Source: SIG575 sp964474295
Lineage (GTDB): Bacteria; Bacillota; Clostridia; Oscillospirales; Acutalibacteraceae
Assembly: GCA_964474295.1 (NCBI GenBank)
Contig: CAYYRN010000038.1
Coordinates: 1-19,146 of the forward strand
Reading direction: 5' to 3'
Length of the DNA stretch: 19,146 bases
The notes under the pieces were generated by a model, which saw nothing but the letters and a program-made list of their open reading frames with translations, was not told the origin of the DNA and did not search any database. Made by a program: the position numbers and the translations under genes. Numbering within the stretch: position 1 is the first letter of the stretch; every line of letters begins with the position of its first letter. This document shows, piece by piece, positions 5,292-12,966 of this stretch.

Positions 5292-5747
5292 ATGAAAAAC
5301 TTAACCAAAAAATTTATTGCAATTGTTATTGCATTGCTTACGGTAACAACAATTTCCGCAAGCTCTTTGGTTGCTATGGCATCGGTAAATGAAAATATTG
5401 CTTTTTCATTTAAGGTTCAAGCACACAATGCTGTAACACGAGATCCAAACAAAAGGTTTAGAAGTACATCCAATAATAATAACGCTTGGAAGGTTAATCT
5501 CACAACATCAGATGAAACTGATAGCTCAAAAGGTTGCGGTTCATATTTCTGCTTGGGTTTGAAAGATCAGACACTGGCTTCTAAGTGGTATTTGGTAGAA
5601 AGAGGCAGCGGTGAACATTATTATGCTACAAATGATGCGGCTGATTTTAGCTATGTATATTTACAGTGCAAAGATAACAATAATTCTTCCAAGGTGTACA
5701 ATGTAGCCGGATTTTGGGACGAAGAAACCGGTGTAATACTCAACTAA
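5292..5747 (+). CDS. small secreted protein, DUF2712-like (variant 2, complete)
   Basis: The 151-residue precursor has a clear signal peptide: KK near the start, a hydrophobic core (residues 8-28) and a cleavage site after VAMA (residue 30). The mature part is about 121 residues with three cysteines (two in GCGSYFC, one in LQCKDNNN). I recognise the pattern of DUF2712 proteins: WKVN near the middle, RGSGEHYYA, KDNNN and a terminal GFWDEETG. The family's function is not established to my knowledge; members are small exported proteins of Firmicutes found beside ABC transporter genes, a context shared with lactococcin-972-type bacteriocins. ATG 5292 follows AAGGAGG (5278-5284). It lies 13 nt after the 194-aa gene and before a strong hairpin (5789-5834). 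A bacteriocin, a signalling protein or a cell-wall protein are all possible. Confidence 0.8.
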   Translation: MKNLTKKFIAIVIALLTVTTISASSLVAMASVNENIAFSFKVQAHNAVTRDPNKRFRSTSNNNNAWKVNLTTSDETDSSKGCGSYFCLGLKDQTLASKWYLVERGSGEHYYATNDAADFSYVYLQCKDNNNSSKVYNVAGFWDEETGVILN

Positions 5748-5782
5748 AATATAATTTTTATTTCCTTTTTCATCAATAACAT

Positions 5783-6699
5783 ATAATCTCTTTTCACCGA
5801 GATTTACATTTGAAAATAAATCTCGGTGAAAAGAAAAGTAATAACAATTTTAAAAATATTTTTTATAAACCGTAAATTGATAAGGAGGGTTTATATTGTT
5901 AAAAGAAGAACTGCTAAAAACATTCAAATCCAAAAAATCATTGCTGTTGTTTATATATCTGATGTTGATTGCGTTTGCCGATAATATAATGGGTATATTG
6001 CAAAGAATAGGATATGGTAAATTCGGAGGATATGTCAATGCTCATCCGTTATTATTGTCACTCTTGTCGGGGCAATCTTATTTCGGCTTCTATGCTTTGT
6101 TTTTTTGGATTGCACCGGTGACGATAACGTTGCTTTATTGTTGGAGACATATTCAAGAAAACAAAAACCGTATGAATTATATTTATGTATCAAAATCTGG
6201 CAGAAAAAAACACTTTTTGTCAAAGCTTTCCTGTTCCTTTGTTATTTCGGTAATTTATTTCGGAATACCTCTGATTGTCAATATGATTGTGTCAACAATA
6301 TGTCTGAGAGGCGGAACTTCATTTTGCGGCTTGGAAGATTATGGTATGGATAACTCCAGCACCTTTTCCCAAATTGACAGCGTGGGCAGAATGTTTTTGA
6401 TTTCACATCCGTACTTAGAATGGTTTGTTTATTTTGCCGTTGCAATGGTTGTGTTGGGGCTTATGGGTGTTATGGCGCAATCAATTGCGATGATTTTCAA
6501 AGACATAAAAGTTACGCTCTGCCTTTCTTTCGCAATTTGGATGAGTATGTATTCGATTGAATATGATATGTCTATGGCAGTGCAGCCGTTTACGGAATTC
6601 GGTTTAGCGTGCATGGGAATGGCACTGCTCTGTTATATACCGTTTGTAATCGTTTCGGTGATACTTGCCTATATTTTCACGGTGGTGAAAAAAGATGAA
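5783..6699 (+). repeat. 917-bp exact repeat, copy 2
   Basis: Second copy of 3403-4319. Here the sequence continues into the intact downstream permease genes, so this copy is the complete version of the module. Confidence 0.95.
5789..5834 (+). promoter_or_regulatory. strong hairpin between secreted-protein gene and membrane gene, copy 2
   Basis: Same 18-bp perfect stem and 10-base loop as at 3409-3454 (arms 5789-5806 and 5817-5834), without a T-run. It divides the operon into a secreted-product part and a transporter part. Confidence 0.7.
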
Positions 6700-6705
6700 C
6701 TATAA
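5896..6705 (+). CDS. multi-pass membrane protein, ABC-2-type permease-like, copy 2
   Basis: The 269-residue protein is identical to the copy at 3516-4325: about six membrane segments, TTG start, ribosome binding site TAAGGAGGG at 5881-5889. Its 3' end overlaps the next gene by 11 bases (ATG at 6695), so translation is coupled. Together with the 237-aa and 229-aa proteins and the ATPase it probably forms one ABC transporter. LanFEG-type immunity transporters use one ATPase and two permeases; here there are three membrane proteins. Confidence 0.75.
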   Translation: MLKEELLKTFKSKKSLLLFIYLMLIAFADNIMGILQRIGYGKFGGYVNAHPLLLSLLSGQSYFGFYALFFWIAPVTITLLYCWRHIQENKNRMNYIYVSKSGRKKHFLSKLSCSFVISVIYFGIPLIVNMIVSTICLRGGTSFCGLEDYGMDNSSTFSQIDSVGRMFLISHPYLEWFVYFAVAMVVLGLMGVMAQSIAMIFKDIKVTLCLSFAIWMSMYSIEYDMSMAVQPFTEFGLACMGMALLCYIPFVIVSVILAYIFTVVKKDEL

Positions 6706-7408
6706 GAAAAATATTTTTCGGTTTGCGTTCTTTTGTTTCCTCTTTTTGGCTCTCGATTATGTGTATATGTGGGGGAGCTATTCGAGAAGCGATTATGAAG
6801 CATTACTGTGTATAATGAATGACGGAATAGGTTATAACTTCACCTTTTATTTCCCCGGCATTATAGTTACCGTTTTTTATTTGCTTGGACTTAACAGAAT
6901 AAAATTTATGAAGGATTCTTCGTTCGTAATAAGAAACGGAAAAAATAAGTATATAAAATATCTTGCAAAAGACGCTTTGATAGACGCAGTTCTTTGCTCT
7001 GCGGAATTTGTGGCGGCAGAAGCTTTAATTTGCACAATCAGGTTTGAAAACGCTTTGCTGCGAGATACCGGGTTTTATTGGTGCTGTATTTTATTTGCGG
7101 TAATGCTGTGCGGATATTTTGCGGTTGTCGGCATCACAAAAATTTTGATTGATGTTATTTTCGGCTTCGGAAAAACAGGAGATTTGATTTCGATTGTATT
7201 TTTCCTGCTGCTGAATTCGCTGATGATGATAGACATTTATATTTCTCCGGTCTATTACGCAAGCATTTTGAGTGATTGGTTTGAAAACCAAACATTTAAT
7301 TATATTCAATACATATTAAATCTTGTGAAATGCCTGTGCCTGTTTTTGGCTGTGAACTATTTGGCGCGAATAGTTTATTTGAGAAAAGACGTGATATTTA
7401 ATGAATAG
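6695..7408 (+). CDS. multi-pass membrane protein, second transporter subunit
   Basis: The 237-residue protein has about six hydrophobic segments (near residues 8-25, 48-66, 95-115, 127-150, 160-180 and 205-225). It resembles no family I can name with certainty; DUF2705-like ABC-2 permeases, which occur beside DUF2712 genes, are a candidate. Its start overlaps the end of the 269-aa gene by 11 bases and its end overlaps the next gene by 8 bases, typical of subunits made in fixed ratio. Unlike the upstream gene it exists in one complete copy only; copy 1 of the module keeps just its first seven codons. Confidence 0.7.
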   Translation: MNYKKNIFRFAFFCFLFLALDYVYMWGSYSRSDYEALLCIMNDGIGYNFTFYFPGIIVTVFYLLGLNRIKFMKDSSFVIRNGKNKYIKYLAKDALIDAVLCSAEFVAAEALICTIRFENALLRDTGFYWCCILFAVMLCGYFAVVGITKILIDVIFGFGKTGDLISIVFFLLLNSLMMIDIYISPVYYASILSDWFENQTFNYIQYILNLVKCLCLFLAVNYLARIVYLRKDVIFNE

Positions 7409-8090
7409 CAAAATTAAATTCGGTATATTCAGCTTGCTCGCATTTGCTTCGGTTATCATTATTGTCACACTCAGCGATAATTATTTAGGTGTGCCTTTTG
7501 ACGTCGATATTATCTGCTTCATTTTTTCATTCATCGAATTTACTTGCATTTGCACTGTCTGTAAAATTGATGAAAGAAGTTTGTTTTGTAACGAACACAA
7601 AGCTGTCAGATATAAAAAAAGAACGCATCTTATCATAAAAGAAACGGAAAAAAGAGCGCTTTGTATTTTATTCTTTTTGACACTTCATTACGGAATTGTT
7701 CTGACGGCAAAAAAAATCAGCTTGAAAGATTTTGCACTTGCCTTAATTTTCAATTTTTTAACGTGGCTGTTTTTGATGTTTGTTCAATTCTTTATGGAAG
7801 TAAAATTCAATTCGGATGCGGGCTTTTTTGCAATAATTGTTTTTTACATAGCTCTCGTTTTTGCGGGGAACGTGATGTATAACTATTGCCAAAGCTTTTC
7901 GGACGCTACGGCTGAATTGCTCGAAAAAATAAATGTGCTGAATATAGCGAATTATTCAAGCCTTACACGAATCAAGCTTATGCAATGCAATGTAAAACTG
8001 TCTCTTGTGTTCCTTGCGGGAGCCGATGTCGCCGCATTGCTTGTTGCATTGTTCGGTCTTAAAAAATCAGATATCATAGAAAGAGGTTGA
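7401..8090 (+). CDS. multi-pass membrane protein, third transporter subunit
   Basis: The 229-residue protein has about six hydrophobic segments (near residues 7-25, 34-52, 86-103, 111-133, 141-158 and 198-218) with a basic loop around residues 65-85. No conserved motif is recognised. The start ATG overlaps the previous stop (ATGAATAG), and the stop lies 4 nt before the ATPase start. By position it is a permease of the same ABC transporter. Confidence 0.7.
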   Translation: MNSKIKFGIFSLLAFASVIIIVTLSDNYLGVPFDVDIICFIFSFIEFTCICTVCKIDERSLFCNEHKAVRYKKRTHLIIKETEKRALCILFFLTLHYGIVLTAKKISLKDFALALIFNFLTWLFLMFVQFFMEVKFNSDAGFFAIIVFYIALVFAGNVMYNYCQSFSDATAELLEKINVLNIANYSSLTRIKLMQCNVKLSLVFLAGADVAALLVALFGLKKSDIIERG

Positions 8091-8094
8091 CGAT

Positions 8095-8742
8095 ATGATT
8101 ATTAATGTAGAGAATTACACAAAAGTTTTAAAGAAAAATACTGTTCTTGACAAAGTGAATTATACGTTTAAATCGGGGAATATTTATGGTCTCAGCGGAA
8201 GAAACGGCTGCGGCAAAACTATGCTGCTCAGAGCAATTTCCGGCTTGATTCTTCCGACAGAGGGCAGGGTTACAATTGATGAAAAAGTCATCGGCAAGGA
8301 TATGGAATTTCCCGATTCCATGGGTTTGATAATAGAAACTATGAGTATGCCCGGTGAATATACCGCCCTCAAAAATTTAGAACTGCTTGCAAAAATTAAA
8401 AACAAGGCAACGCAAGAAAATATACGAGAAGCTTTGCTGAAGGTAGGGCTTGACCCCGATGATAAAAAAACGGTGAGAAAATTTTCCCTCGGTATGAAGC
8501 AAAAGCTGAACATTGCTCAGGCAATTATGGAAAATCCGAAAATCTTATTGCTTGATGAGCCTACCAACGCACTCGATTTTGAAAGCGTCAAAAATGTTCA
8601 TAAAATTTTATCGGAGTTCAGAGATAACGGAACAATTGTTATCATCGCCAGCCACAATAAAGAAGATTTGGACGGCATATGCGATGTTATAATAACTATG
8701 GATAGCGGAAAAATTATCGATGAAACAATCACCGAACGGTGA
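8095..8742 (+). CDS. ABC transporter ATP-binding protein, BcrA/LanF-like with E-loop
   Basis: The 215-residue protein is a complete ABC ATPase: Walker A GRNGCGKT (35-42), signature FSLGMKQK (130-137), Walker B ILLLDEPT (150-157) and H-loop His187. Where most ABC ATPases have the Q-loop glutamine, it has Glu81 in LIIETMSMPGEYTALKNL. An E-loop at this place is known from LanF/BcrA-type ATPases of lantibiotic immunity and bacitracin resistance transporters, so the system more likely handles a membrane-active peptide than a nutrient. A ribosome binding site (AGAGG, 8081-8085) precedes the ATG. It is the last gene of the operon, closed by the terminator at 8767-8813. Confidence 0.9.
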   Translation: MIINVENYTKVLKKNTVLDKVNYTFKSGNIYGLSGRNGCGKTMLLRAISGLILPTEGRVTIDEKVIGKDMEFPDSMGLIIETMSMPGEYTALKNLELLAKIKNKATQENIREALLKVGLDPDDKKTVRKFSLGMKQKLNIAQAIMENPKILLLDEPTNALDFESVKNVHKILSEFRDNGTIVIIASHNKEDLDGICDVIITMDSGKIIDETITER

Positions 8743-8766
8743 GAAAAGTGTAAAAAATGAAGTGCA

Positions 8767-8813
8767 AAAAAGGATTCTTTCAAAGTGGCTTTCACTCCGA
8801 AAGAATCCTTTTT
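8767..8813. terminator. bidirectional terminator between convergent genes
   Basis: A 15-bp perfect stem (AAAAAGGATTCTTTC at 8767-8781 with its complement at 8799-8813) has A-runs on the left and T-runs on the right, so it works for the ABC operon on the plus strand and the flavoenzyme gene on the minus strand. A small inner hairpin (AGTG/CACT) fills the loop. Confidence 0.9.
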
Positions 8814-8828
8814 GATATTTAATTCAAA

Positions 8829-10895
8829 TTACAGCTTCATTGCAACGTCCCAAGCTTGCCAAATAACGGTGCGGAGGTTTCCGACCTTTGAAGCGTCACC
8901 GACGATGTGGACGTGCTTGCTCTTTTCCGCAACGGGAGCGGGCTTGTAGCCGACCGAAAGAATTACGCTGTCAGCGGGAACGTCAATTGTTTTGCCGTCC
9001 TTTGTTGCAACGGTAACTCCGTCTGCACGAACCTCGGTTGTTTTTGTTTCAAGATAAACGGGAACTTTGTTTGTCTTGAAGAAATCACGCAGGAAGCTTG
9101 TGTTTGCAAGTGCAACACCGGGTGTTGTGATAAGGTCATCCTGCATTTCGACAATAACGGGCTTTTTGCCTTGAAGATAAAGGTCGTATGCAATTTCGCA
9201 TCCCGTAAGTCCGCCGCCGATGACAACAACGTTTTCACCGACCTCTTTTTCTTTAAGAAGATATTCAACAGCCTGAATACCGTATTCGTTAGCTCCTTTA
9301 ACGGGGATTCTGTTTGCAACCGAACCTGTCGCAACGATAACTTCGTCTGCATCGAGCGAAGAAATGTCCTTAACCTCGGTGTTCATTTTAACTGTGATTG
9401 AGGGGTATTTAAGAACTTCTCTGTTGTACCAAGCAATAAGGTCACGGTCTTTTTCTTTGAATGAGGGTGCGGCAGCGGCAATAAACACACCGCCGAGAAC
9501 GTCGCTCTTTTCGTAGAGAGTAACCGTGTGTCCTCTTTTTGCGCAAACGATTGCAGCTTCCATACCGCCGATACCGCCGCCGATGATTGCGATTTTCTTA
9601 GCTTTTTTGGCGGGTTCGAGCTTGTATTTTTTAGACTGCATCGTAAGAGGGTTAAGTGCGCAGCGTGCAAGGCCCATAGTGTCTTTAAGGTCTTGTGTGT
9701 TTGCGTGACCTTTTGATGAGGAGAAGTTGAAGCAACCGCTGTGGCAGCAGATACAGGGCTTGATGTCCTCAAGTCTGTCTTCGATAATTTTTGTAATCCA
9801 TTCGGGGTCGGTGAGGAACTGACGTGCAACACCTACGCCGTCGATTTTGCCGTCCGCAATTGCCTGAGCGCCGACATCCGGTTCCATACGTCCTGCGCAA
9901 ACAACGGGGATATCGACAAATTCTTTGATGTGAGCAACATCATCGAGGTTGCAGTTTTGAGGCATATACATCGGCGGATGCGCCCAATACCAAGAGTCGT
10001 ATGTTCCGTTGTCGGCGTTGAGCATATCGTAGCCTGCATCCTGAAGATACTTTGCGGCTTTTTCGCTCTCTTCCATATTACGTCCGACTTCCTTGTAATC
10101 CTCGCCGGGCATAGCACCCTCGCAGAAGCCTTTCATTTTCGATTCAACCGAATAACGGAGCGAAACGGGGTAATCCTTTCCGCAGGCATCCTTAATGGCT
10201 TTTACAACCTCTGCCGCAAAACGGTATCTGTTTTCAAAGCTTCCGCCGTATTCGTCTGTACGTTTGTTGAAAAATTCGATTGCGAACTGGTCAAGAAGGT
10301 ATCCTTCGTGTACTGCGTGTACTTCAACGCCGTCTACACCTGCATCACGGCAAAGCTTCGCGGTTTTTGCGAAAGCTTCGATAATTTCGTGAATCTGCTC
10401 CTTTGTCATTTCGGGGCAGGTGATGTCGTGTGCCCAACGTGAGGGCTGCGGAGAGGGTGAAGCAAGCTCATGTGATGTATCGATTACGGGCTTTATGATA
10501 GCACGGGTGAATTTGTTTTTGTGCAGCGGAGCGATAGCCTCCGTAATAGCCCAAGAACGTCCCATACCTGCCGTAAGCTGAACAAACAGCTTTGCACCGG
10601 TTTTGTGAATTTCATCCATAAACTCTTTAAGCTCTTTGAACATTTTAGGATTCTGCCAAAGCCATTTTCCCCAGAATGTGTCACGCAGGGGGGCAATGCC
10701 GGGGATGATAAGACCGACATTGTTGTTAGCTCTTTCGATGAAGAGCTTTGCCGCCTCTTTGTCAAAATGGCATCCGCCGAGTTCAAACCAACCGAAAAGA
10801 GATGTACCTCCCATAGGGCACATAACGATTCTGTTTTTGATTTCGACGTTACCGATTTTCCAAGGCGTAAACAGCGCTTCGTATTTAGTATCCAT
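8829..10895 (-). CDS. 2-enoate reductase-like/FadH-family flavin and iron-sulfur oxidoreductase
   Basis: The 688-residue protein has the three-part layout of 2,4-dienoyl-CoA reductase and 2-enoate reductase. Residues 1-370 are an old-yellow-enzyme FMN barrel with HAVHEGYLLDQF (193-204, with the likely proton donor Tyr199) and RTDEYGGSFENR (212-223). Cys381, 384, 388 and 412 (CX2CX3CX23C) bind a 4Fe-4S cluster. FAD- and NAD(P)H-binding motifs follow: IIGGGIGGMEAA (437-448) and VIGGGLTGCEIA (558-569). Family members reduce activated C=C bonds (enoates, dienoyl-CoAs) or act in bile-acid 7-dehydroxylation (BaiCD/BaiH). HEGYLLDQF points to the enoate-reductase side, but the substrate is unknown. 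No membrane segment; cytoplasmic. The ATG at 10895 follows AAGGAAG, and a consensus promoter lies at 10936-10964. Confidence 0.88.
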   Translation of the reverse strand: MDTKYEALFTPWKIGNVEIKNRIVMCPMGGTSLFGWFELGGCHFDKEAAKLFIERANNNVGLIIPGIAPLRDTFWGKWLWQNPKMFKELKEFMDEIHKTGAKLFVQLTAGMGRSWAITEAIAPLHKNKFTRAIIKPVIDTSHELASPSPQPSRWAHDITCPEMTKEQIHEIIEAFAKTAKLCRDAGVDGVEVHAVHEGYLLDQFAIEFFNKRTDEYGGSFENRYRFAAEVVKAIKDACGKDYPVSLRYSVESKMKGFCEGAMPGEDYKEVGRNMEESEKAAKYLQDAGYDMLNADNGTYDSWYWAHPPMYMPQNCNLDDVAHIKEFVDIPVVCAGRMEPDVGAQAIADGKIDGVGVARQFLTDPEWITKIIEDRLEDIKPCICCHSGCFNFSSSKGHANTQDLKDTMGLARCALNPLTMQSKKYKLEPAKKAKKIAIIGGGIGGMEAAIVCAKRGHTVTLYEKSDVLGGVFIAAAAPSFKEKDRDLIAWYNREVLKYPSITVKMNTEVKDISSLDADEVIVATGSVANRIPVKGANEYGIQAVEYLLKEKEVGENVVVIGGGLTGCEIAYDLYLQGKKPVIVEMQDDLITTPGVALANTSFLRDFFKTNKVPVYLETKTTEVRADGVTVATKDGKTIDVPADSVILSVGYKPAPVAEKSKHVHIVGDASKVGNLRTVIWQAWDVAMKL

Positions 10896-10935
10896 TTAAA
10901 CCAACACTTCCTTTTCATTTTTCTTTACATCTATA

Positions 10936-10964
10936 AGTATATAAAAAAGTTAAATTTATGTCAA
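10936..10964 (-). promoter_or_regulatory. promoter of the flavoenzyme gene
   Basis: Minus strand: TTGACA (10964-10959), 17-bp spacer, TATACT (10941-10936), about 40 nt before the ATG at 10895. Confidence 0.85.
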
Positions 10965-11052
10965 GCACGCAGACGCAAAAACTGACATTTTTTTAACAAA
11001 CACGTCTTCTTTTTACACTGCTTCAAAGGAGCTTGAAAAAAAGCAAAACGAA

Positions 11053-11751
11053 TCAATGGAATTTTTGTCTTGTTTCATCCGCTTGCTTGCATTTTTCGAC
11101 AAACAGCTCAATCAAAGCTTTCTGCCGAGCGTTTTTGATGATGTGTTCGGGATGCCACTGTACACCTTTGCAAAACGGATGCGATGTGCTTTCGATGGCT
11201 TCCGTAAATCCGTCAAAGCTTTCGGCGGCGGCTTTGACATTTGTTCCGAGAGCTTTGACCGCCTGATGATGTGTGCTGTTGACTTTTATTGTTTCACTCT
11301 CGAAAATTTCATAAAGAAAAGAATCCTTGCCGATGTTGACCTTGTGATAATTGTTAAAAAGCTTTACGGGATTTTTATGCGTTTCTTTTTGTATGTCGGT
11401 AATATCCTGAAATACCGTACCGCCGAGGCAGACATTGATAAACTGCATACCTCTGCAAATTCCGAAAATCGGTTTTCCCGTTTTATAAAAGGCATTAAAA
11501 ATATCATATTCTTTTTTGTCTCTCTTGTAATTTGTTTTTCCGCATTTTTTGTCTGCCGTTTCGCCGTAAAGCGAGGGTGTTATGTCCGCTCCGCCCGTAA
11601 AAAGTATGCCGTCACATTGCAAAGCCTCTTTCGTGCTTTTAACAAGGCGTACATTTGCACCGCATTTTTTTAATGCTCCGATATATTCAAAGTCTGCACA
11701 TAAGTGATAAACATAGCTTGAGCTTTTGATAATTCCTACAGTCGGCTTCAT
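11053..11751 (-). CDS. class-I glutamine amidotransferase-like hydrolase (PuuD/peptidase C26 family)
   Basis: From the ATG at 11751 the protein has 232 residues, slightly shorter than typical PuuD. The catalytic triad of the family is present: Cys99 in FGICRGMQ and His200/Glu202 in GVQWHPEH; FTGGADITPSLYG (51-63) is the usual oxyanion-side motif. Relatives cleave gamma-glutamyl amides such as gamma-glutamyl-GABA in polyamine breakdown, but no other putrescine genes are nearby, so the substrate is open. Another ATG lies two codons upstream (11757), but it directly touches the GGAGGG ribosome binding site, so 11751 (6 nt spacing) is the likelier start. It has its own promoter (11771-11799). I see no clear terminator before the next minus-strand gene. 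Confidence 0.88.
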   Translation of the reverse strand: MKPTVGIIKSSSYVYHLCADFEYIGALKKCGANVRLVKSTKEALQCDGILFTGGADITPSLYGETADKKCGKTNYKRDKKEYDIFNAFYKTGKPIFGICRGMQFINVCLGGTVFQDITDIQKETHKNPVKLFNNYHKVNIGKDSFLYEIFESETIKVNSTHHQAVKALGTNVKAAAESFDGFTEAIESTSHPFCKGVQWHPEHIIKNARQKALIELFVEKCKQADETRQKFH

Positions 11752-11770
11752 TTTCATCCCTCCGCTTTAC

Positions 11771-11799
11771 AGTATATTTAACGAATGGCTCTAAGTCAA
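11771..11799 (-). promoter_or_regulatory. promoter of the PuuD-like gene
   Basis: Minus strand: TTGACT (11799-11794), 17-bp spacer, TATACT (11776-11771). The -35 is 5 bp from the -35 of the opposite promoter at 11805-11833 and is its mirror image. Confidence 0.85.
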
Positions 11800-11804
11800 G
11801 AGGT

Positions 11805-11833
11805 TTGACTTTTTCTTTGCCGATTGATATACT
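11805..11833 (+). promoter_or_regulatory. promoter of the GH43-like gene
   Basis: TTGACT (11805-11810), 17-bp spacer, TATACT (11828-11833); the ATG is at 11864. Confidence 0.85.
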
Positions 11834-11863
11834 GAAATAAAAACAGTAAAGCGAGGTGTAAAA

Positions 11864-12796
11864 ATGCCGTATCTTTTTGCTCATTTCAAAGAAAAAATAA
11901 CTCCCGACGGTGAACAGGTTTATTTCGGTGTCAGCCGTGACGGGTTCAAATGGGAAGCACTCAACGGCGGAAATCCGATTTTGTCTGCAAAGTGCGGCGA
12001 AAAAGGATGCCGTGATATCGAAATTGTCAGGCTGCATACGGGCGGCTTTGTTATTTTGACAACAGACCTTTGCATAGCGTACAGAATGGATGAAAATTAT
12101 AATGTCGATTGGAAAAAGGTCAACAGTTCGGGAAGTAAGTGCCTGAGAATGTGGAAAACGCAGAACCTTACGGATTTTTCCGAAGAAAAGCTGGTTTACT
12201 TCGGCAGGGACGATTTCGGCTGTATGTGGGCGCCCGAAGTGTTTTTTGATGAAGAAAAAGAAGAATATCTGATTCACTGGGGTTCAACCGTTCGTGAAAG
12301 TAATTACGGTCATATGTCGATTTATTGCTCCGTGACAAAGGATTTTGAAACTTTCTCAAAGCCTCGGCTTTATTTTACAAAGAAAAATGAAATTCTCGAT
12401 TCGCACATAACAAAGGTCGGGGATACATACCACCTGTTTTACAAAAATTCAAGCAATCCCCCAATGAATATGCACGCAACGTCAAAGAATCTTTTCGGGC
12501 CTTTTGAACACGATGAAGCTTTTGAAAAATATATGGACGAAAATGTTTTAAACCCCGGTTCATATGAAGCTCCCACAACATATGTTCTGCCCGACGGCAG
12601 ATGGTGTCTGATGCTTGATTTTTTCGGATGTGAAAAAGAAAAAATGGGATATGTTCCGTTCGTGTCGAAAAAAGCGGGGGATATGAATTTTGAAAGAAAA
12701 GATGACTGCTTTTCGTTTCCTTACGGCTTTAAACACGGCAAAGTAATCGAAATTACCGAGGAAGAATACGAAAGGCTGAAAAGTAAATACAGGTGA
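11864..12796 (+). CDS. glycoside hydrolase family 43-like beta-propeller protein
   Basis: The 310-residue protein has the blade-like pattern of GH43/GH32-type five-bladed propellers: repeated aromatic-Asp segments such as YFGVSRDGFKWE (20-31), FGCMWAPEVFFDEE (118-131), EILDSHITKVGDTYHLFYKN (176-195) and GSYEAPTTYVLPDG (232-245). WAPE and YEAP (Glu235, probable general acid) are the strongest family marks. GH43 enzymes release arabinose or xylose from plant polysaccharides. No signal peptide is present, so it would act in the cytoplasm on imported oligosaccharides. Start ATG 11864 has GCGAGGTG upstream. Some proteins with this pattern are phosphorylases (GH130) or uncharacterised, so the exact substrate is uncertain. 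Confidence 0.72.
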   Translation: MPYLFAHFKEKITPDGEQVYFGVSRDGFKWEALNGGNPILSAKCGEKGCRDIEIVRLHTGGFVILTTDLCIAYRMDENYNVDWKKVNSSGSKCLRMWKTQNLTDFSEEKLVYFGRDDFGCMWAPEVFFDEEKEEYLIHWGSTVRESNYGHMSIYCSVTKDFETFSKPRLYFTKKNEILDSHITKVGDTYHLFYKNSSNPPMNMHATSKNLFGPFEHDEAFEKYMDENVLNPGSYEAPTTYVLPDGRWCLMLDFFGCEKEKMGYVPFVSKKAGDMNFERKDDCFSFPYGFKHGKVIEITEEEYERLKSKYR

Positions 12797-12814
12797 TTTC
12801 CAAGTCTTTTTGCG

Positions 12815-12839
12815 GCTGAAACAAAGGCTTTGTTTCGGC
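12815..12839 (+). terminator. hairpin after the GH43-like gene, possible terminator
   Basis: GCTGAAACAAA (12815-12825) pairs with TTTGTTTCGGC (12829-12839), 11 bp with one G-U and a 3-base loop. It is followed by AAAATAATT and not by a T-run, so termination may be weak. Confidence 0.5.
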
Positions 12840-12966
12840 AAAATAATTATGAAGAAAAATTAAGAATATTTAATTATGTGCTTTATTTCGTTTTGGGAAA
12901 TAAAAGATTCGATTTTGGGTTTATAATCTGCTCTGTGTAAAATGTAATTTTGAAGGAAGAGAAATT

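Noticed and set aside
2027..6699. CRISPR array or composite transposon as explanation of the repeats
   Set aside because: The repeats are long, coding and only two; no spacers, cas genes, transposase gene or terminal inverted repeats are seen.
9741..10442. Long plus-strand open frame of 233 codons opposite the flavoenzyme gene
   Set aside because: It is a shadow of the minus-strand gene's codon bias; no ribosome binding site or recognisable motif.
11056..11673. Plus-strand open frame opposite the PuuD-like gene
   Set aside because: It is antisense to a gene with an intact catalytic triad; composition is that of a reverse-strand shadow.
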